Part shown: positions 1-11,829 of the stretch, piece by piece
Layout of the letters: every line of letters begins with the position of its first letter
How positions within the stretch are numbered: the stretch's first letter is position 1
Assembly: GCF_963678635.1 (NCBI RefSeq)
Contig: NW_026970697.1
Span: 228,707-292,706, forward strand
Direction: 5' to 3'
DNA: 64,000 bases
Source of the DNA: Symsagittifera roscoffensis
Taxonomy: Eukaryota > Xenacoelomorpha > Acoela > Convolutidae
Position numbers and translations under genes: made by a program
Notes under the pieces: generated by a model
Database searches by the model: none
Told to the model about the DNA's origin: nothing
Seen by the model: only the letters and a program-made list of their open reading frames with translations

Positions 1-199
1 AAGAGCAAGCTATAAAACACGGAACTAAAAAGCATACACCTCCTATAATACTGGAAAACTAAAATTGCATAAAATTAGCTCGGAAAAGTGGCAACATTTC
101 ACAATTTTTTTATAGTTCCAATCTTTGATGCTATGGAGATAAAGATTGAAACCTATCACAATAAGGGGATGGACATGTTAAACCTCGAGTGCACACTAT

Positions 200-1060
200 C
201 GATTCTAGCTGTATTTGTCTAAACAGGTCAACAGACTATCAGTTTTATCCGATCTTCTCAAGTCATAGGGACTTGCTTAAAAAATAGGGGCAGAAAAGAC
301 TGTTGACCTGTCAATTGTTTTCACTAAAAGAACAGTAGCAAACGAGATGTTAATTCGAAGATCTGACAACTTGAAAAAATCAATCGCTGGAAATGATGAG
401 AGTCATTTCTATCCTTACTATTTGTGTCAGGATATGCCCACAAGGTTGTTTACGAGATGGGACCACCTTAGAAAAACACAAAACTCGGGCTCAAAGCAAG
501 GCAAATTTGGGTTTGCCATTTTTAAACTGTGTTTGTTTCATATAGCAACCGAAACTGAAAAAAAAATCGAAAGCTACTTTATTACAGGAACTCAGAAAAA
601 ATCGGTTGCTTCAGTGTTGATAGTATTTGCGACTATTGTAAAACTGTTCTTGAAGAAAGGTGACGTTATTTCATTTCTGTCATTCCAGAAGCGGGATCTT
701 TCTTGAGATGATAGCAAACGAGGAATCAAAAAAATGTGCGAGCTTCGAAAAGATTACATTCGAGAAAATGTCTTCTCCGTAGACAAAATGTGGGAATGTA
801 GGTTGTTAGATCATTTAAAAAACAGTAGACGCAAAAAATCACGTTTAAATTAACTTTTGCTGCAAAAGACCTCTTTCTTCTAAATCATTTTTGCAAACAC
901 TTAGAGATCGAAACAAGATTTGTCTATGTGCAATGCGATCTCAAGGTTCCCGATGATCTAAATTTAAAATATTCCAATATCCCACCAAATTTCAAAAGTA
1001 TCGATGTCGCCAGAAATGTTAATTTATTTCAATATTTACCCAAAAACTCTTACTATTGAT
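200..1060 (+). pseudogene. Relic of protein-primed family-B DNA polymerase, front half (Polinton/virus-like)
   Basis: Broken coding sequence in three frames. A frame starting before the ATG at 347 carries a motif A-like stretch, AGNDESHFYPYYLCQDMP, at about 386-440; an Asp followed by a Tyr-Pro is the PolB palm motif A pattern. It continues through HIATETEKKIESYFITGTQKK. Near 597-602 an A-run shifts the frame to FSVDSICDYCKTVLEE. A third frame from about 675 to 852 holds an MWEC motif, which in this polymerase group lies in a nuclease-like insert between motifs A and B. A last frame, 853-1059, contains YVQCDLKVPDDL. The upstream piece from about 225 (QFYPIF, then DLLKK) also fits. These enzymes copy linear DNA of Maverick/Polinton-type elements and related viruses using a protein primer. 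Motifs B and C are absent here. The frameshifts and stops mean it is dead. I recognised the family from memory of its conserved blocks, not from a search. Confidence 0.72.
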
Positions 1061-2276
1061 TTACCAAGAACCAAAAAACGATTATACTTTCAATCTACAG
1101 CGTAAACGTAACACACCAATAAATTTCACCAATAAGATAACGCGCACGGAAAACTTTTCGAAAAAAACTTGAGATTCCTTGATTCTTTCCAAAAAATTGT
1201 AACTTTGTCCAAAAACTTGATCTAATTTATTACACGGCAAACTCGGGCGCCACAAAAAACGTAAAATTTGAAACACTGAAATCTATAACCTATTTCAATG
1301 CATTAGGAAAGCTATTCCCTATAGGGTGATGACAAGTAAATTATATACTCATTGTTAATACGTGGGGGTCATCGCCCCCACCCGATTTTGCCCCATTCTT
1401 TATAATGAATATTGTATATTTTCGATTGTTCACATCATTTCATTTGACATAATTTTCCTTGCAAAACGATTATCAACCAGTTTTTTAAGCATTTGAGTTC
1501 TTTAAGCTCGGCCAATATATAGTTCTCATATAGATGAGTTTCAAACCTATTCTCTGTAAGTATACGCTAAGCTTTTCAGCTGGAATTTTTTTTTCAACGT
1601 TACTATCTTTATAGTAGCTTTCATCTTAATGTAATGCTGTGTAACATTAATATCGTATGTTGGTGATCAAAGTCAACGTTTTTTTATAATGACTTAGACG
1701 TGTCGACATGAAGTATCAGTTTGGTTTCTAAATATTGCGGCTCTTCTCCACTTTCCCTCCACCAGGTTTTATGCACGAAACTGCCAAATTTATTACTTTT
1801 ATATCCTGACCTGAATCCGCTGTGGAAAATTTCTATAGGCTAGTTTAGACTAACCAAACTCAATCAAAACGGTCATAAATTTCAATCAACAACTCCAGCA
1901 GATGAAAATTAGCCAAAATTACCGAAAACGGGGAAATTGTTAATCAGTCAAACTAAGTTCAAGTCACTTGCAAAACTTTGCACAGAAAAAAAAATTGAGC
2001 AAAATCCCTTCAACGGAAAAAAATGTTCAATGTTTTTGATGAAAAATTAAGCATCTTAAGCGGTTTGCAAAATCTATTTCGGAATATCAATTTGTTTTAG
2101 TATAAATTTTTGCGTGATAGATTGGCGCAAGCTAGCCAAAACAACCTGTGATTGTTCATGAGACAAATTGCTCTTTTTGACGTTCAGCTATATTTAAGGC
2201 TGAGCGAATGAGAACCAAAAAACAGTTATAAAGGGTCAACTAGGATGAAAACACCTTTTTAGTATGTTAATATATT
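1061..2276. other. No gene recognised
   Basis: AT-rich sequence after the PolB relic. The only local structure I noted is the GC hairpin at 1362-1381. No continuation of the polymerase could be recognised. Confidence 0.5.
1362..1381. repeat. Perfect GC-rich hairpin
   Basis: GTGGGGG and CCCCCAC form a 7-bp perfect stem around the loop TCATCG, in otherwise AT-rich DNA. There is no adjacent T-run, so it is not a convincing terminator. It may be a fragment of an inserted element. Confidence 0.6.
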
Positions 2277-2358
2277 GGCCAGTGGGGGACTCGAAACTAC
2301 ATTGGAATAGTCTACTTAGTTTTGGTACATTTAGTATAGACCGCTCGGCGATCCTGCC
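2277..2358 (-). pseudogene. tRNA-like relic (Leu/Ser-type) or head of a tRNA-derived SINE
   Basis: On the minus strand an 82-nt stretch starts GGCAGGATCGCCGAGCGG, which matches the acceptor start and A box typical of eukaryotic tRNA-Leu or tRNA-Ser. It ends with TTTCGAGTCCCCC, close to a B box (GGTTCGANTCC). The spacing between boxes and the total length suit a class II tRNA. The T stem (GTAGT against CCCCC) and the acceptor (GGCAGGA against ACTGGCC) no longer pair properly, so it is probably not functional. A SINE head is the alternative. No anticodon can be assigned safely. Confidence 0.42.
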
Positions 2359-3011
2359 CTGTTAAGTTTCATATGCATTTATACGGTTCTTTTTTACGGT
2401 GCAACACCCTCCGCCCCTGAAGAAAGAAGAACCGGAGCGAGATTAATGGTCGGTCGAGTGAGTTCACGTGTTGCGGTTCAAACAAGGGCGGACCGTACGC
2501 AAACTTCTTGTCCATATTTTAACTTAGCGATTCGGGCGATAGGGTAGTACGGAATTAGCCAACTTAAAACCTCCTCAACTTTACAAAAAATGATCACAGG
2601 TAAAATATCTTTTCAAGTTCGAATCCCATGACAACAGTACCTATTAAATGATAGAAAACAGTGTTCAAAATTGGCTATTTATAAAATCGAACTCGGTGTG
2701 GAGAAAAAACCATCCCGAACACAATTATTCCGTCACAATCTTTCAAAGTCGGAATCATAATCGTTTTCTATCAAAACTTTTATCCTGTCTACTGAAGTGT
2801 TTTGCTCTATAAACAATCAAACCATTAAGAACTCTGTCCTTCCTGCCGAATTCGATTTTCAACTTGCGAGCATTTTGCCACAATAAAATTACGTATACTA
2901 CACACAACTCATTAACAAAAACTATGAATTTTGATATAATAGCAAATTTACAAGTGAACGGCAAATTGAAAGTGAATTCGGTTATAATTAAGAAAAGAAC
3001 AGAATCCAGAG

Positions 3012-3047
<36 letters not shown>

Positions 3048-4489
3048 AAATTTTGAGAGAGAGAGAGAGAGAGAGTTTTAAACAACAACCGCCTCTCCTC
3101 CTTTACCATTTAAAACATACAACTAGCTAATTTTTTTTCTTTGACAAAAAACAGAGCTTAGTGCAACGGGGTAATTGCTCAATTCTGATTAGATCGATCT
3201 TCCAGCTCAAAATTTAGTTAACTTTCTTCCCTCTATATCAATTCAGGGAGAAATATTTCATCTCGGTGATGATTTTTCTTTTCAATGTTGACTTCTGAAA
3301 ATCAGACTAAATGAATTAAATCTAAAAAATGTACAACATCAATTTAGATACTTTTTCTCATGCTTGTTTGATTTTCGAGAATTAGTTCTAACTGAAAAAA
3401 AAAACTTTATTATTTTTTGAAATTTTTATCTGAGCTTTAAGCAATCAAGATAATTTTTTGCAAACAAAACTCTTTCACGATATAAACATTTTTCTATACC
3501 AGTTGTGAGATTTTTTCAATTTAACCTACAATATTTGATAGCTTTGAAAAACAAAATTTTCAAGATTAAATTTTTTCAAAAATCAAGGAAAACTTTGTCT
3601 TTTATTCAGTCTCAAATGACATTTTTTTTGCAAACAGAAATTTTCCAAAACTTTTTTGTCTGTTGATAGTCCAGATTGAATTTATCACTTAAAAGGGAAA
3701 CTAAACACTAGGTATTACTTTTCTTTTAAATTTTCTTCTGCGCCCATGTTTTTACTAACTTAAAACAGACCAAAATTTTCAGTCACTACCTTTTTGGTGA
3801 AAGAACTTTCTGCCCAGTAAGAAAAGGGTTACGTTTTTTGTGATTTTGTGTTTACGTTTTGTGAAAATAAATTATAGCCGTTATCCTTGATGACAAACCC
3901 TCAAGTGCATCTAATTCAATTCGAGATGTTGTTATAAGCATTGGCTTTTGTGTTCCTGATTTAAAACAAAATTGAAAAATTGTTTTGATTGATTGTTTTT
4001 AAAATAGCTAACTGACATTTGAAAAAGAATACTGAACGCAAAAAAGAGCAAAAAAATGACTTTGGCTCTCGAACTTCAAAAACTTCATATGCCCTCAATT
4101 CTCTTTGAACTTCAATAAAAGTTTGTAAATAATGCTTTTTTTGATAAAATTAACCCAATTTGAGAAAACTGGATCAAGAGTTAAAATTTTTAAAATGGCA
4201 ACATGAGGAAACAATATAATCCATTTTCGTTACTAGAAGTTGATCAAATTTTTTTGTAATTTTTAGTTTGCATTCCTTAGAATATAATAGAAAGAAATTT
4301 AAAATCAAAGTTCAGACAGCAAAAAACAAAACTGACTTTTAAAAAGTTTTCAGATTTCAAGACGAGGCCAAATTGTGCACAAGTAGGTGTATCTAGGTGA
4401 CCGGAACCCAGAGATAAGTCTTCAAACATGATCCAAAAGTATTTGAGTTGATGTGAAAAAATTTCTACTAGTTCTCGATTCCGCAAATG
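2359..4489. other. No gene recognised; contains a GA microsatellite
   Basis: AT-rich DNA. The piece at 2,380-2,520 is more GC-rich than its surroundings and contains several CGG/TCGG motifs, but no family is recognisable. Open frames over the GA run are simple-sequence artefacts. Confidence 0.5.
3010..3075 (+). repeat. (GA)n microsatellite
   Basis: Two GA dinucleotide runs (about 3017-3044 and 3055-3075) are separated by CAAAATTTT. They are read as Arg-Glu repeats on plus and Ser-Leu repeats on minus, which explains the open frames there. Confidence 0.97.
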
Positions 4490-4880
4490 CAAGCGAATTT
4501 TGCTAAAATGAATAGTTTCCGCTAATTTGTGTGGATTCCGGTGAATGTTCGCGAATTACGTATACTGTTTGCCGATTCCACTAAACATTTGCGAAGTCCG
4601 CTGACAGACTGCTGAATTTGCTTACAATTTGCGAATTCCACGACATTAATATTTGTTTGTGGACTCGAAACTTTGTTTCGAATTCCACAAATTTAGTTGC
4701 GGTTTCCACAATTTTTGTCGCGGATTGCGAAAAATTGCCTGTTTTCGAAGCTATTTTGAGCAACACAGTGTTCTAGGTTTGTCGTCCGTGTTTTCGTCCA
4801 AAACAGCAAAGAAATTCGAATTAAAAGACGAAACGTCGCGGATTCCGCGACATCTCGTTTTTTTGCCTGTTGCCGAGTCC
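4490..4880. repeat. Degenerate short tandem repeat with GCGAATTCC-type core
   Basis: Variants of TTTGCGAATTCCAC / GCGGATTCCGC recur about every 25-35 bp (for example at 4,500, 4,550, 4,590, 4,630, 4,680, 4,720 and 4,835). This is an old, diverged minisatellite. Small frames on both strands here are by-products. Confidence 0.55.
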
Positions 4881-4959
4881 ACTTAAATATGGAGATAGAA
4901 ATTGAGATCACTTCTGAAGGGAACAATTTAGTCGATATTTGAACTAACCCTGTTCTCTT

Positions 4960-5275
4960 TTTTTGAATAATTCAAAGAGTAAAATCAAACCAAAAAACTA
5001 CGTGCAAAATCCGTGCGGTCCTATCTTGCAATCAAATCATGTTATTCTCTAAATGTTTCAAAAAAATTTTATTTTCACTGGAATTAAATCTTTTGAATTT
5101 GAAGTCTTTACTGAGAAGTTACAAAAAAAGTGGTTTGAGATTTTCCAGTTAGAGCTAAATTTTGTGTCCTTAGTTACAGCAGCAAGAACTCAAGCAAGCA
5201 AGTTTTCGATGAGGTTTGTTGCTAGTTTGGCAGCGTCTGACATTCTCTAATGACTCGTATCCGGCTTGGCTTTCA
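4960..5275 (+). repeat. Direct repeat A, copy 1
   Basis: About 300 bp that recurs at 6,240-6,540. Shared landmarks are GCGGTCCTATCTTGCAATCA, a TTTACTGA..GTTACAA segment, TTAGTTACAGCAGCAA and GATGAGGTT(T/C)GTTGCTA. The two copies are diverged with small gaps. Confidence 0.8.
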
Positions 5276-5754
5276 AAACAATTGAATTAATTATATTGCA
5301 TTTTTAATCGAGGTTAAATGTTCTTCGAAATTAATTACTGTCATAATCAAATCAGAAATTTTTAATTTTTGTTTCGGTTCAGAAAAATATTTATAAGATT
5401 GTGAAAGTGATGGATTTTTGAAATAATTGGATATAGGTTTAGTATTTGCTGTATATGTTACATATTTTGTTCTCATGCTGTTAAAATTTTTTAAATCAGC
5501 GGCAACTGTTTTATTTTTACGACTTTTCACAAAAATGAGAAATATATTTGCCTGGGTGGCGTGGTTTTTTATTCGGCTAAATAGAAAAGTTAACTGCTTA
5601 TGGGTTTCGATCTGGAAATCTGCGGATTGCCGAGCGAGTCTGCTTACACTAGACTATAGTGCCTTTTTTCTTTCAACGGTTGAGGTGCTCGACTTGTGTT
5701 TCGACTTTGAAAATCAAGTAAGGGCAGTTTTACGAATGAAATTCCGCGTCGAGA

Positions 5755-5965
5755 AGCCGTTTTAAGTTGAGAACAAGGTCGAAACATACGCAATTCTGGT
5801 TAAGAACGTCAAAACATACTCAATTTTGGCCAAGAACGTCAAAACATAGGACCAAAATTCAAAATAAAGGTCTAGCCCAGTCAAACAAACTTTTATTTTG
5901 GTCGGAAAAGTCAAACTATAAGCCGAGCTCAGTCGAAACACATAACAATAACCAAGATTCATATA
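5755..5965 (+). repeat. GTCGAAACATA-type repeat block 1
   Basis: Variants of AAGAACGTCAAAACATA and GTCGAAACATA recur every ~30-35 bp. Same family as the larger block at 7,225-8,590. Confidence 0.65.
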
Positions 5966-6239
5966 AAAGTCTTCACGAAGCTCAATACTCTTTATGCTTC
6001 GCTACAAACAGAATGAATTGAGAGTTTTAGGTCAAATAAGTTTCCCTCATGGAAATTGTTTGATTGAAAATTTTAGCCACTCAAGGAACTTTAACTTAGT
6101 TTGTAAAATCTGTAATCGCGAGAATACTGCAAACAATGCAGGATAAAGAGCATATATTCAGATTTCGAAACTTTTTCGAGTTTGAGATCACTTTTTTTTT
6201 GAACACTTTTGTGAATGTATGAGTTTACACTGGTCTCGT

Positions 6240-6540
6240 TTTTGAATCATACAAAGGTTACAACCAAACCAAAATTCTCGCGGTCCTATCTTGCAATCAA
6301 ACCATGTTCTTCTCTAAATGAATGTTCCAACAAAATTTTCCACTGGAAATAAAGCATTTCAATTTGAAGTATTTACTGAAACGTTACAACAAAAGTGGTT
6401 TGAGAGTTTTCAGGTGGAGCTGGTTTTTGTGTCTTTAGTTACAGCAGCAAAAAAGGAAACTTTTAGATGAGGTTCGTTGCTAATTTGGCAACGTCTTCTA
6501 TTGTCTAATGACTCTTAAACGTATCTGGATCGGCTTTCAA
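6240..6540 (+). repeat. Direct repeat A, copy 2
   Basis: Second copy of the 4,960-5,275 segment, in the same orientation about 1.28 kb downstream. Each copy is followed by a block of GTCGAAACATA-type repeats, so the whole 4.9-6.0 kb cassette was probably duplicated. Confidence 0.8.
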
Positions 6541-6574
6541 AACCCTTTCGTACGGTTTTGCTACAGAGTTTCTG

Positions 6575-6760
6575 CAGTCGAGAAGCAATTTTAAGTAGAG
6601 CACAAAGTCGAAACTTACCCAATTTCGGTCCAGAACGTCAAAACCTTGGTTAAAAAAATGAAAACGTAGGTCGAGCACAGTTGAATATTCTGAAAATGGT
6701 CAAAAGTTTGAAAAAAAAAGTCGAGCTCAATCGAAACATAGGTCGGACAAAACCTAAATT
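6575..6760 (+). repeat. GTCGAAACATA-type repeat block 2
   Basis: Short degenerate block (AAAGTCGAAACTTACC, AGAACGTCAAAACC, CAATCGAAACATAGGTCG) after copy 2 of direct repeat A. Confidence 0.6.
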
Positions 6761-7224
6761 TTTTAAAGAAACTTAATTGATTATAACGATTTTAATTATT
6801 TTTAAACTGGAAATTGAGCAAAAAAATTTGCTAAGAAAAGCTCTCTTCATCTCCGAAAGTTGCAACCCCTAACATTCAATTGAGCGATTTGCTCACCGCA
6901 AAAAAAAAGAAAACAACAGGGGAATCCTGTAAGTTTTAGAAATCTAAGAACTCCCATGTCAAGAAAAGTAAATTCTACCAAAAATTCCTCGAATATCAGT
7001 TTTCACGTCAAAAATTTCAGTCCATTTTTGTAAAAAAGCAAAAAAGGGAGATTCAACATGGAAAAAAGGTTCTCGATGGAGGAGTTTAGTAATGTACAGG
7101 TTTTCGTAGTTTTCATAATTTATTTACAAATCAAGAATCATCAAAAAAATCAAATGAAAATCATACAATATAGTTTTTTTTCGATTTAATAATGTTATTT
7201 GATAGTCGTGAGGCTAAAAAAATT
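6761..7224. other. No gene recognised
   Basis: A-rich sequence between repeat blocks. Nothing supported. Confidence 0.5.
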
Positions 7225-8590
7225 GAAAGGTATGTCGTGCACAGTCAAGATCTACTCGTTTTGATTGAGAAAGTCAAAAAATAGATCGAGAAAAACGAAA
7301 CATAGGTCAACCATAGTCGAAACAGAGGTCGGGCAAAGTCGAAACATATGTAAAGCACAGTCGAAACATAAGCCGAGCACAGTCGAATTAAGAAGTCGAA
7401 TTGGTCAAAAACTTAAAGTCGAACAAAAATTAAACAGTTGAAACATCCCCAATTTTGACCAAGAAAGACGAAACATAGTCGAGCAGAGTTGGAGCATACC
7501 AATTTTTGGCTAAGAACGCCAAACATAGGTCGAGAAATTTGAAACGTAGGTCTAGCACAATCAAAACAAACGTCGAGCACAGTCGAGCACGGTCGAATCA
7601 TACAGACGAGTTGTTCGAACCTATGGTCAAACACAAATTTACAGCACAGTCGAACACAATGTCAAATTTAAAGTCGAGTTTTTCGAACCTAAAGTCGAAG
7701 GCAAATTTACAGCACAGTCGAACACAAAGTCAAAACATAAAGTCGAGTTGGTGAAACCTAAAGTCGAAGACAAATTTACAGCACAGTCGAACACAAAGTC
7801 AAAACATAAAGTCGAGTTGGTGAAACCTAAAGTCAAAGACAAATTTTTAAGACAGTCGTTTCAGCCTCAAAACATAGAATTGAAGCGGTCGAAACAAAAC
7901 AAACACAAAAAAAGTACCAAGAGTTTGATTTTATTGAAGCGTTTTTTGCTTGCAAATCAATAAAACAGTTGCTTATACCAAAAAGAATCCAGTATGTATC
8001 TATTTTTAAAGTGCTGGATCGAGTCGGTCGAGTAGGTTGAATTGTATTTTATACTTGAGTCGCGTCGGTCAAAGTATCGGTCCTGGGTCGAGAGGGTTGA
8101 AACATACCAACGCCGAGTCGGTCACAGCATAAATTGCAAACCTTGACCCATGTTGCGTGATGTTTTCACAAGATGATTTTTTTTGTCTTTTTTTTGTTTT
8201 TTTTTCCGAATTTTGAAATTTTTTTTATTGGTTGAGAATATCGAGACAATCAAAATACCCCCAATTTTGGTGGCAAAATTTGAAAAGAAATTAAAATGTC
8301 GGTCGAGACGGTCGAAAAAATCTAAGCATATCAAACTTTAGTCGAAAAAATTGAAACATCCCTGAATCGGGTCGATAAAGGTCGAACAATTTTTGTTTGG
8401 GTTGAGATATGCGAAACATACCAAAATTTGGTCGAGAAAACTGAAACAAATCAAAATTGATCTAGAAAGTCGAAACAAAGCAATATTTTGTCAAGAAAGT
8501 TGAAATATGCCATAATGGGCCGAGGAAGTCAAAACCTACCAAAATTTGATCAAGACGGTCAAAACATGGCAACTTTCAGTCGTGCACGTC
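7225..8590 (+). repeat. GTCGAAAC-type satellite, main block
   Basis: Long run of degenerate units built from GGTCGAGxAxAGTCGAAACATA, with most units ending in a GTC(G)AAA core. Divergence increases toward 8.0-8.6 kb. The best-ordered part is 7,630-7,860. Frames here are artefacts of the repeat. Confidence 0.75.
7630..7860 (+). repeat. 69-bp ordered tandem repeat inside the satellite
   Basis: ACAAATTTACAGCACAGTCG recurs at about 7,633, 7,701 and 7,770, with a fourth truncated unit at 7,839, giving spacings of 68-69 bp. 69 is a multiple of 3, so one peptide repeat (core SNTKSK) is read on plus, but nothing suggests it is expressed. Confidence 0.85.
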
Positions 8591-11500
8591 GACCTGGGTT
8601 GCTAATCCAATAGATTATTTCACTATGTGTGGCAAAATTATCTGCATTTATAACCTTTCCAAATTTAATTCAAGCAAGCTAATTAGTCCTACTAATTCTT
8701 TAAACGTTTCAAACTTTAACACTCAAAACTTGATATTATCAGCCTAAAATTCGTAATGCAATATTACCAAAAACAAATCGAGACCCCAGTTTTTATGCAG
8801 ACAGAACCTTCAGGCTTTTGCCCTGATAAGAGCAGTGTTCATTTAGTAAACTCGACAACTTTTCGGGCAAAAACGGCTCTTATATCGTTAGTCCAGAAAA
8901 CATCTTCTTTGATCCATTTTTTAGCGTCTTGAATGAATAACTTGTGAGCTATCCAGTGCTAATGGCTTGAATAGTTAATTGAAGAAGAATAAAAATTTCC
9001 ACTGAAGTTTTTAATCGTTTGAGCTCAGCGCGAGCTTAAATATCTTTCACTTTCATTTGAACGACTGGTACATCAGTTGAATCTAAAAAATTTCAAGCCG
9101 CCTAAAATTCCGCAGGGCTCCAATATTTCGATATCAATCTTAATTAGGACATGACTAGTGTTCATTTGTATCAAAAACAACAGGAACCTATCGACGTTAA
9201 AACTTTTATTTGATTGCCTTGGGAAGGAGCGGATCTAGAATTTTCTTGAGGGCGGTGGCGGAATTTTCGAAAATTTTATAGACCGTTTTTTTAGGTCGAA
9301 CAAATTGATTTTCTAAGCTCTCCCAAAGCACTGCAGGCAAAATTTGGAAAAAAAAACAGGCTAAAAAATGCTTTTTTGGAAAATTTTGACCAAAAACTCG
9401 CATTTTTCCGCGCGCGCTCCCCTTTCAAATTTAGTGTATATTGGCACCAAAAACGCCAGTAGAAAATTTTCAACGTCCTTCACCAAAAATGAATGTTTTA
9501 AAGTAGTACGAAGGGGGACCCTTTGGGTTGTCAGGGGGTCGAATCCCTGAGAGAGGGGGCAGCCGGTCCTTTCGCTTGTTGATGAATCATGCTAAATTAA
9601 ATATTGTATATAACAGGCGTCGTTTACTCTTTGTATTATTCCTGTTTGTTTTTCAAGATATTTTTGTCAAGGTATCCATTTTAACAGAGCCAAATAGGTG
9701 AACAAGATTTCTAGTCGTATTGTATTAGATGATACTTTGACTTCACAAAAAAAGAAATATTCCTATTATATGGGTTTGTTTTGCAGATTAAAGGAATTTC
9801 AAAATCATAATAGATAAATTCATTAGGCTTTCAGTCATTAAGAGTGTTTTTTAGTATTTCTAAGTGACCCCTTTTTTCAGTGAGTTTTTTCCGTGATTTT
9901 TTCTGCTATAAACAGTGAGTAACTTTTACTAAATATTGATTTTTGTTCCGTTTGTTTTTGCCGTATTTGCTGTAAGTTCGATTTTTCCAATGACTCTAAT
10001 GAAACTAATACGGATGTTTTGACTGATCAAAGAGGGACGTGAGAAGGAGGGGAGGAGAGGAATTTTTCATGTATTAGTATATGTCATTGATTTTTGGTCT
10101 GCGTCGCTATGTAATAAGATAGGGAATAGTTTCGGAAATGTAAATCACATAGGGAAGTAAAATTAGTTTTTCGGATTTTTGTGCATCTTAAAAGCAACAA
10201 ATTTTTCTATTCACATCTTTGTTAAATTACTTAGCGGACTTCTTACCATCGTAAGTTCAGAATCAGAGAAAATCAATCATTATGAGGCCAAACTGTGCAT
10301 TTTGTGATTTGTAAGAGATCTGGCAACAAGGACGGTCCCTTCGTTCTTCTTTTGTTTTATCATTTTCTTTGATAATTCTGACAAAATTTTAACATTTTAA
10401 ACATGTTATCTGTGAAATCCAGGATAATACAGACACAAAATTGTGCGCTTTTCCTGTGCACCTTTTGGCCACGTAAAGAATAATTCGCGAAACCGGAAAG
10501 ATTCTAGAAAAAAATCTTGTTTAGTTGCTATGGTTAGATTCTACCCTAAATATTTAATTGTAATAAAAATGAGAGAATTAAAATCTAGATTCATTGTTAT
10601 GTTTTAGATAAAATGGGTTTAAAAATTTGGGTATAATCTAGCAATGGCAAAATTTCAAGTCTTTTTTGAAATAGTTACTCACTGTTTTTCAAAGAATTGT
10701 TTCTCACTGAATTTAAACGTATGTTAATATGAAATCCGCTAAGTACACTTAACGAAAGATGCCAAGGTGTACTTTCAGATGCCAAAGTCTCTCAAATTTA
10801 TTTAACTCAAGAGATTCAAAGCGAAATTTGAAGAACTTCTGATATAAGGCAAAATTGTCAAGATCTAATTTTTTATTCAGAACTCATGCTAAAAAAATAT
10901 CCTGGTAATATAAGTGTGATAATCTTTGAAAATTTTTGAGAGTTTGATTACGCATATATAATCATTCGTAGGAATTTTTTCCAAGTAAATTCAAACCAAA
11001 CTTTTCTCTTTTGAAGATGTAGCATATGGACTTGCGATGACTTCCTGTGAAAAAAAGTTGGTACTTGGTGAAATTTCAACCAAACACTTCACCTAATTGA
11101 TAAAAAAAAATTTCAAATGATTCCACAAAGTCAGTTTGTCGTAAATTTTTTCACTGAATCCCAAGTGGAAAACATGCGGTTCAAAATTAAGATTGCTTTC
11201 CGCTGTTTGTTTGTTGCTAAATTTATTAAATAGTAGCACAAATAGCAAACTTTGTTCTGGTATACATAAACTTGTAAAAAACTCAATCAGTACTCAGATA
11301 TTCTTCGACTTTTTTGAAAGTTTGATTATATGACTTTTTTGATGACTTGATTCAAATTTTTTGTTTTCTTGGCACTGTTCTCTAACAAAAATTTTTCACT
11401 GACTCAAACATCCTGTAGAATGCATTAATTAAAGATACATGATATTCAGAAATTAGGTAAAACTATGCAATTGTGGGAAAACTGTTTTAAAAAATTGCAA

Positions 11501-11829
11501 TTCTGAAGACAATTGCAAATTTTTTGTACAATTAGGAAAAGTTTTGCCTGAACTATCTCCCAGTTTTGTTGCACATTTTCTTCATTGAACCAAAAGTTAC
11601 AACGTGAATTCAAAATTTGATTGAAGGTTAACTATAAAAGCTTGCAAAAAATTAAAACTTTAGCAATTTTTACTACTAGCTCATTGAGACAAATAAGTTA
11701 CAAAAAGTACAATAAAATAATAATTTGGTTAAAAATTTATGCTAGTTCTAAAAAATCATCCAGTTTTTTTGAGTTTGTGTTGGATGTCATCTCCAATCGC
11801 CTCTTTTAAGGCCTCATTTTAAAAATAGG
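8591..11829. other. No gene recognised
   Basis: AT-rich sequence. 9,180-9,560 is somewhat richer in GC and has a tRNA T-arm-like hairpin (CAGGG...CCCTG around GGTCGAAT), but no tRNA body. The rest shows only poly-A/T tracts and short diverged repeats. Confidence 0.5.

Noticed and set aside
1082-1276. Minus-strand 64-aa open frame next to the PolB relic.
   Set aside because: No domain, no composition difference from flanks; likely chance.
2755-3130. Ser-Leu-rich and Arg-Glu-rich open frames.
   Set aside because: Artefacts of the GA microsatellite.
9526-9550. T-arm-like hairpin CAGGG-GGTCGAAT-CCCTG suggesting a tRNA.
   Set aside because: The loop is one base too long and no A box, D arm or acceptor stem lies upstream at tRNA spacing.
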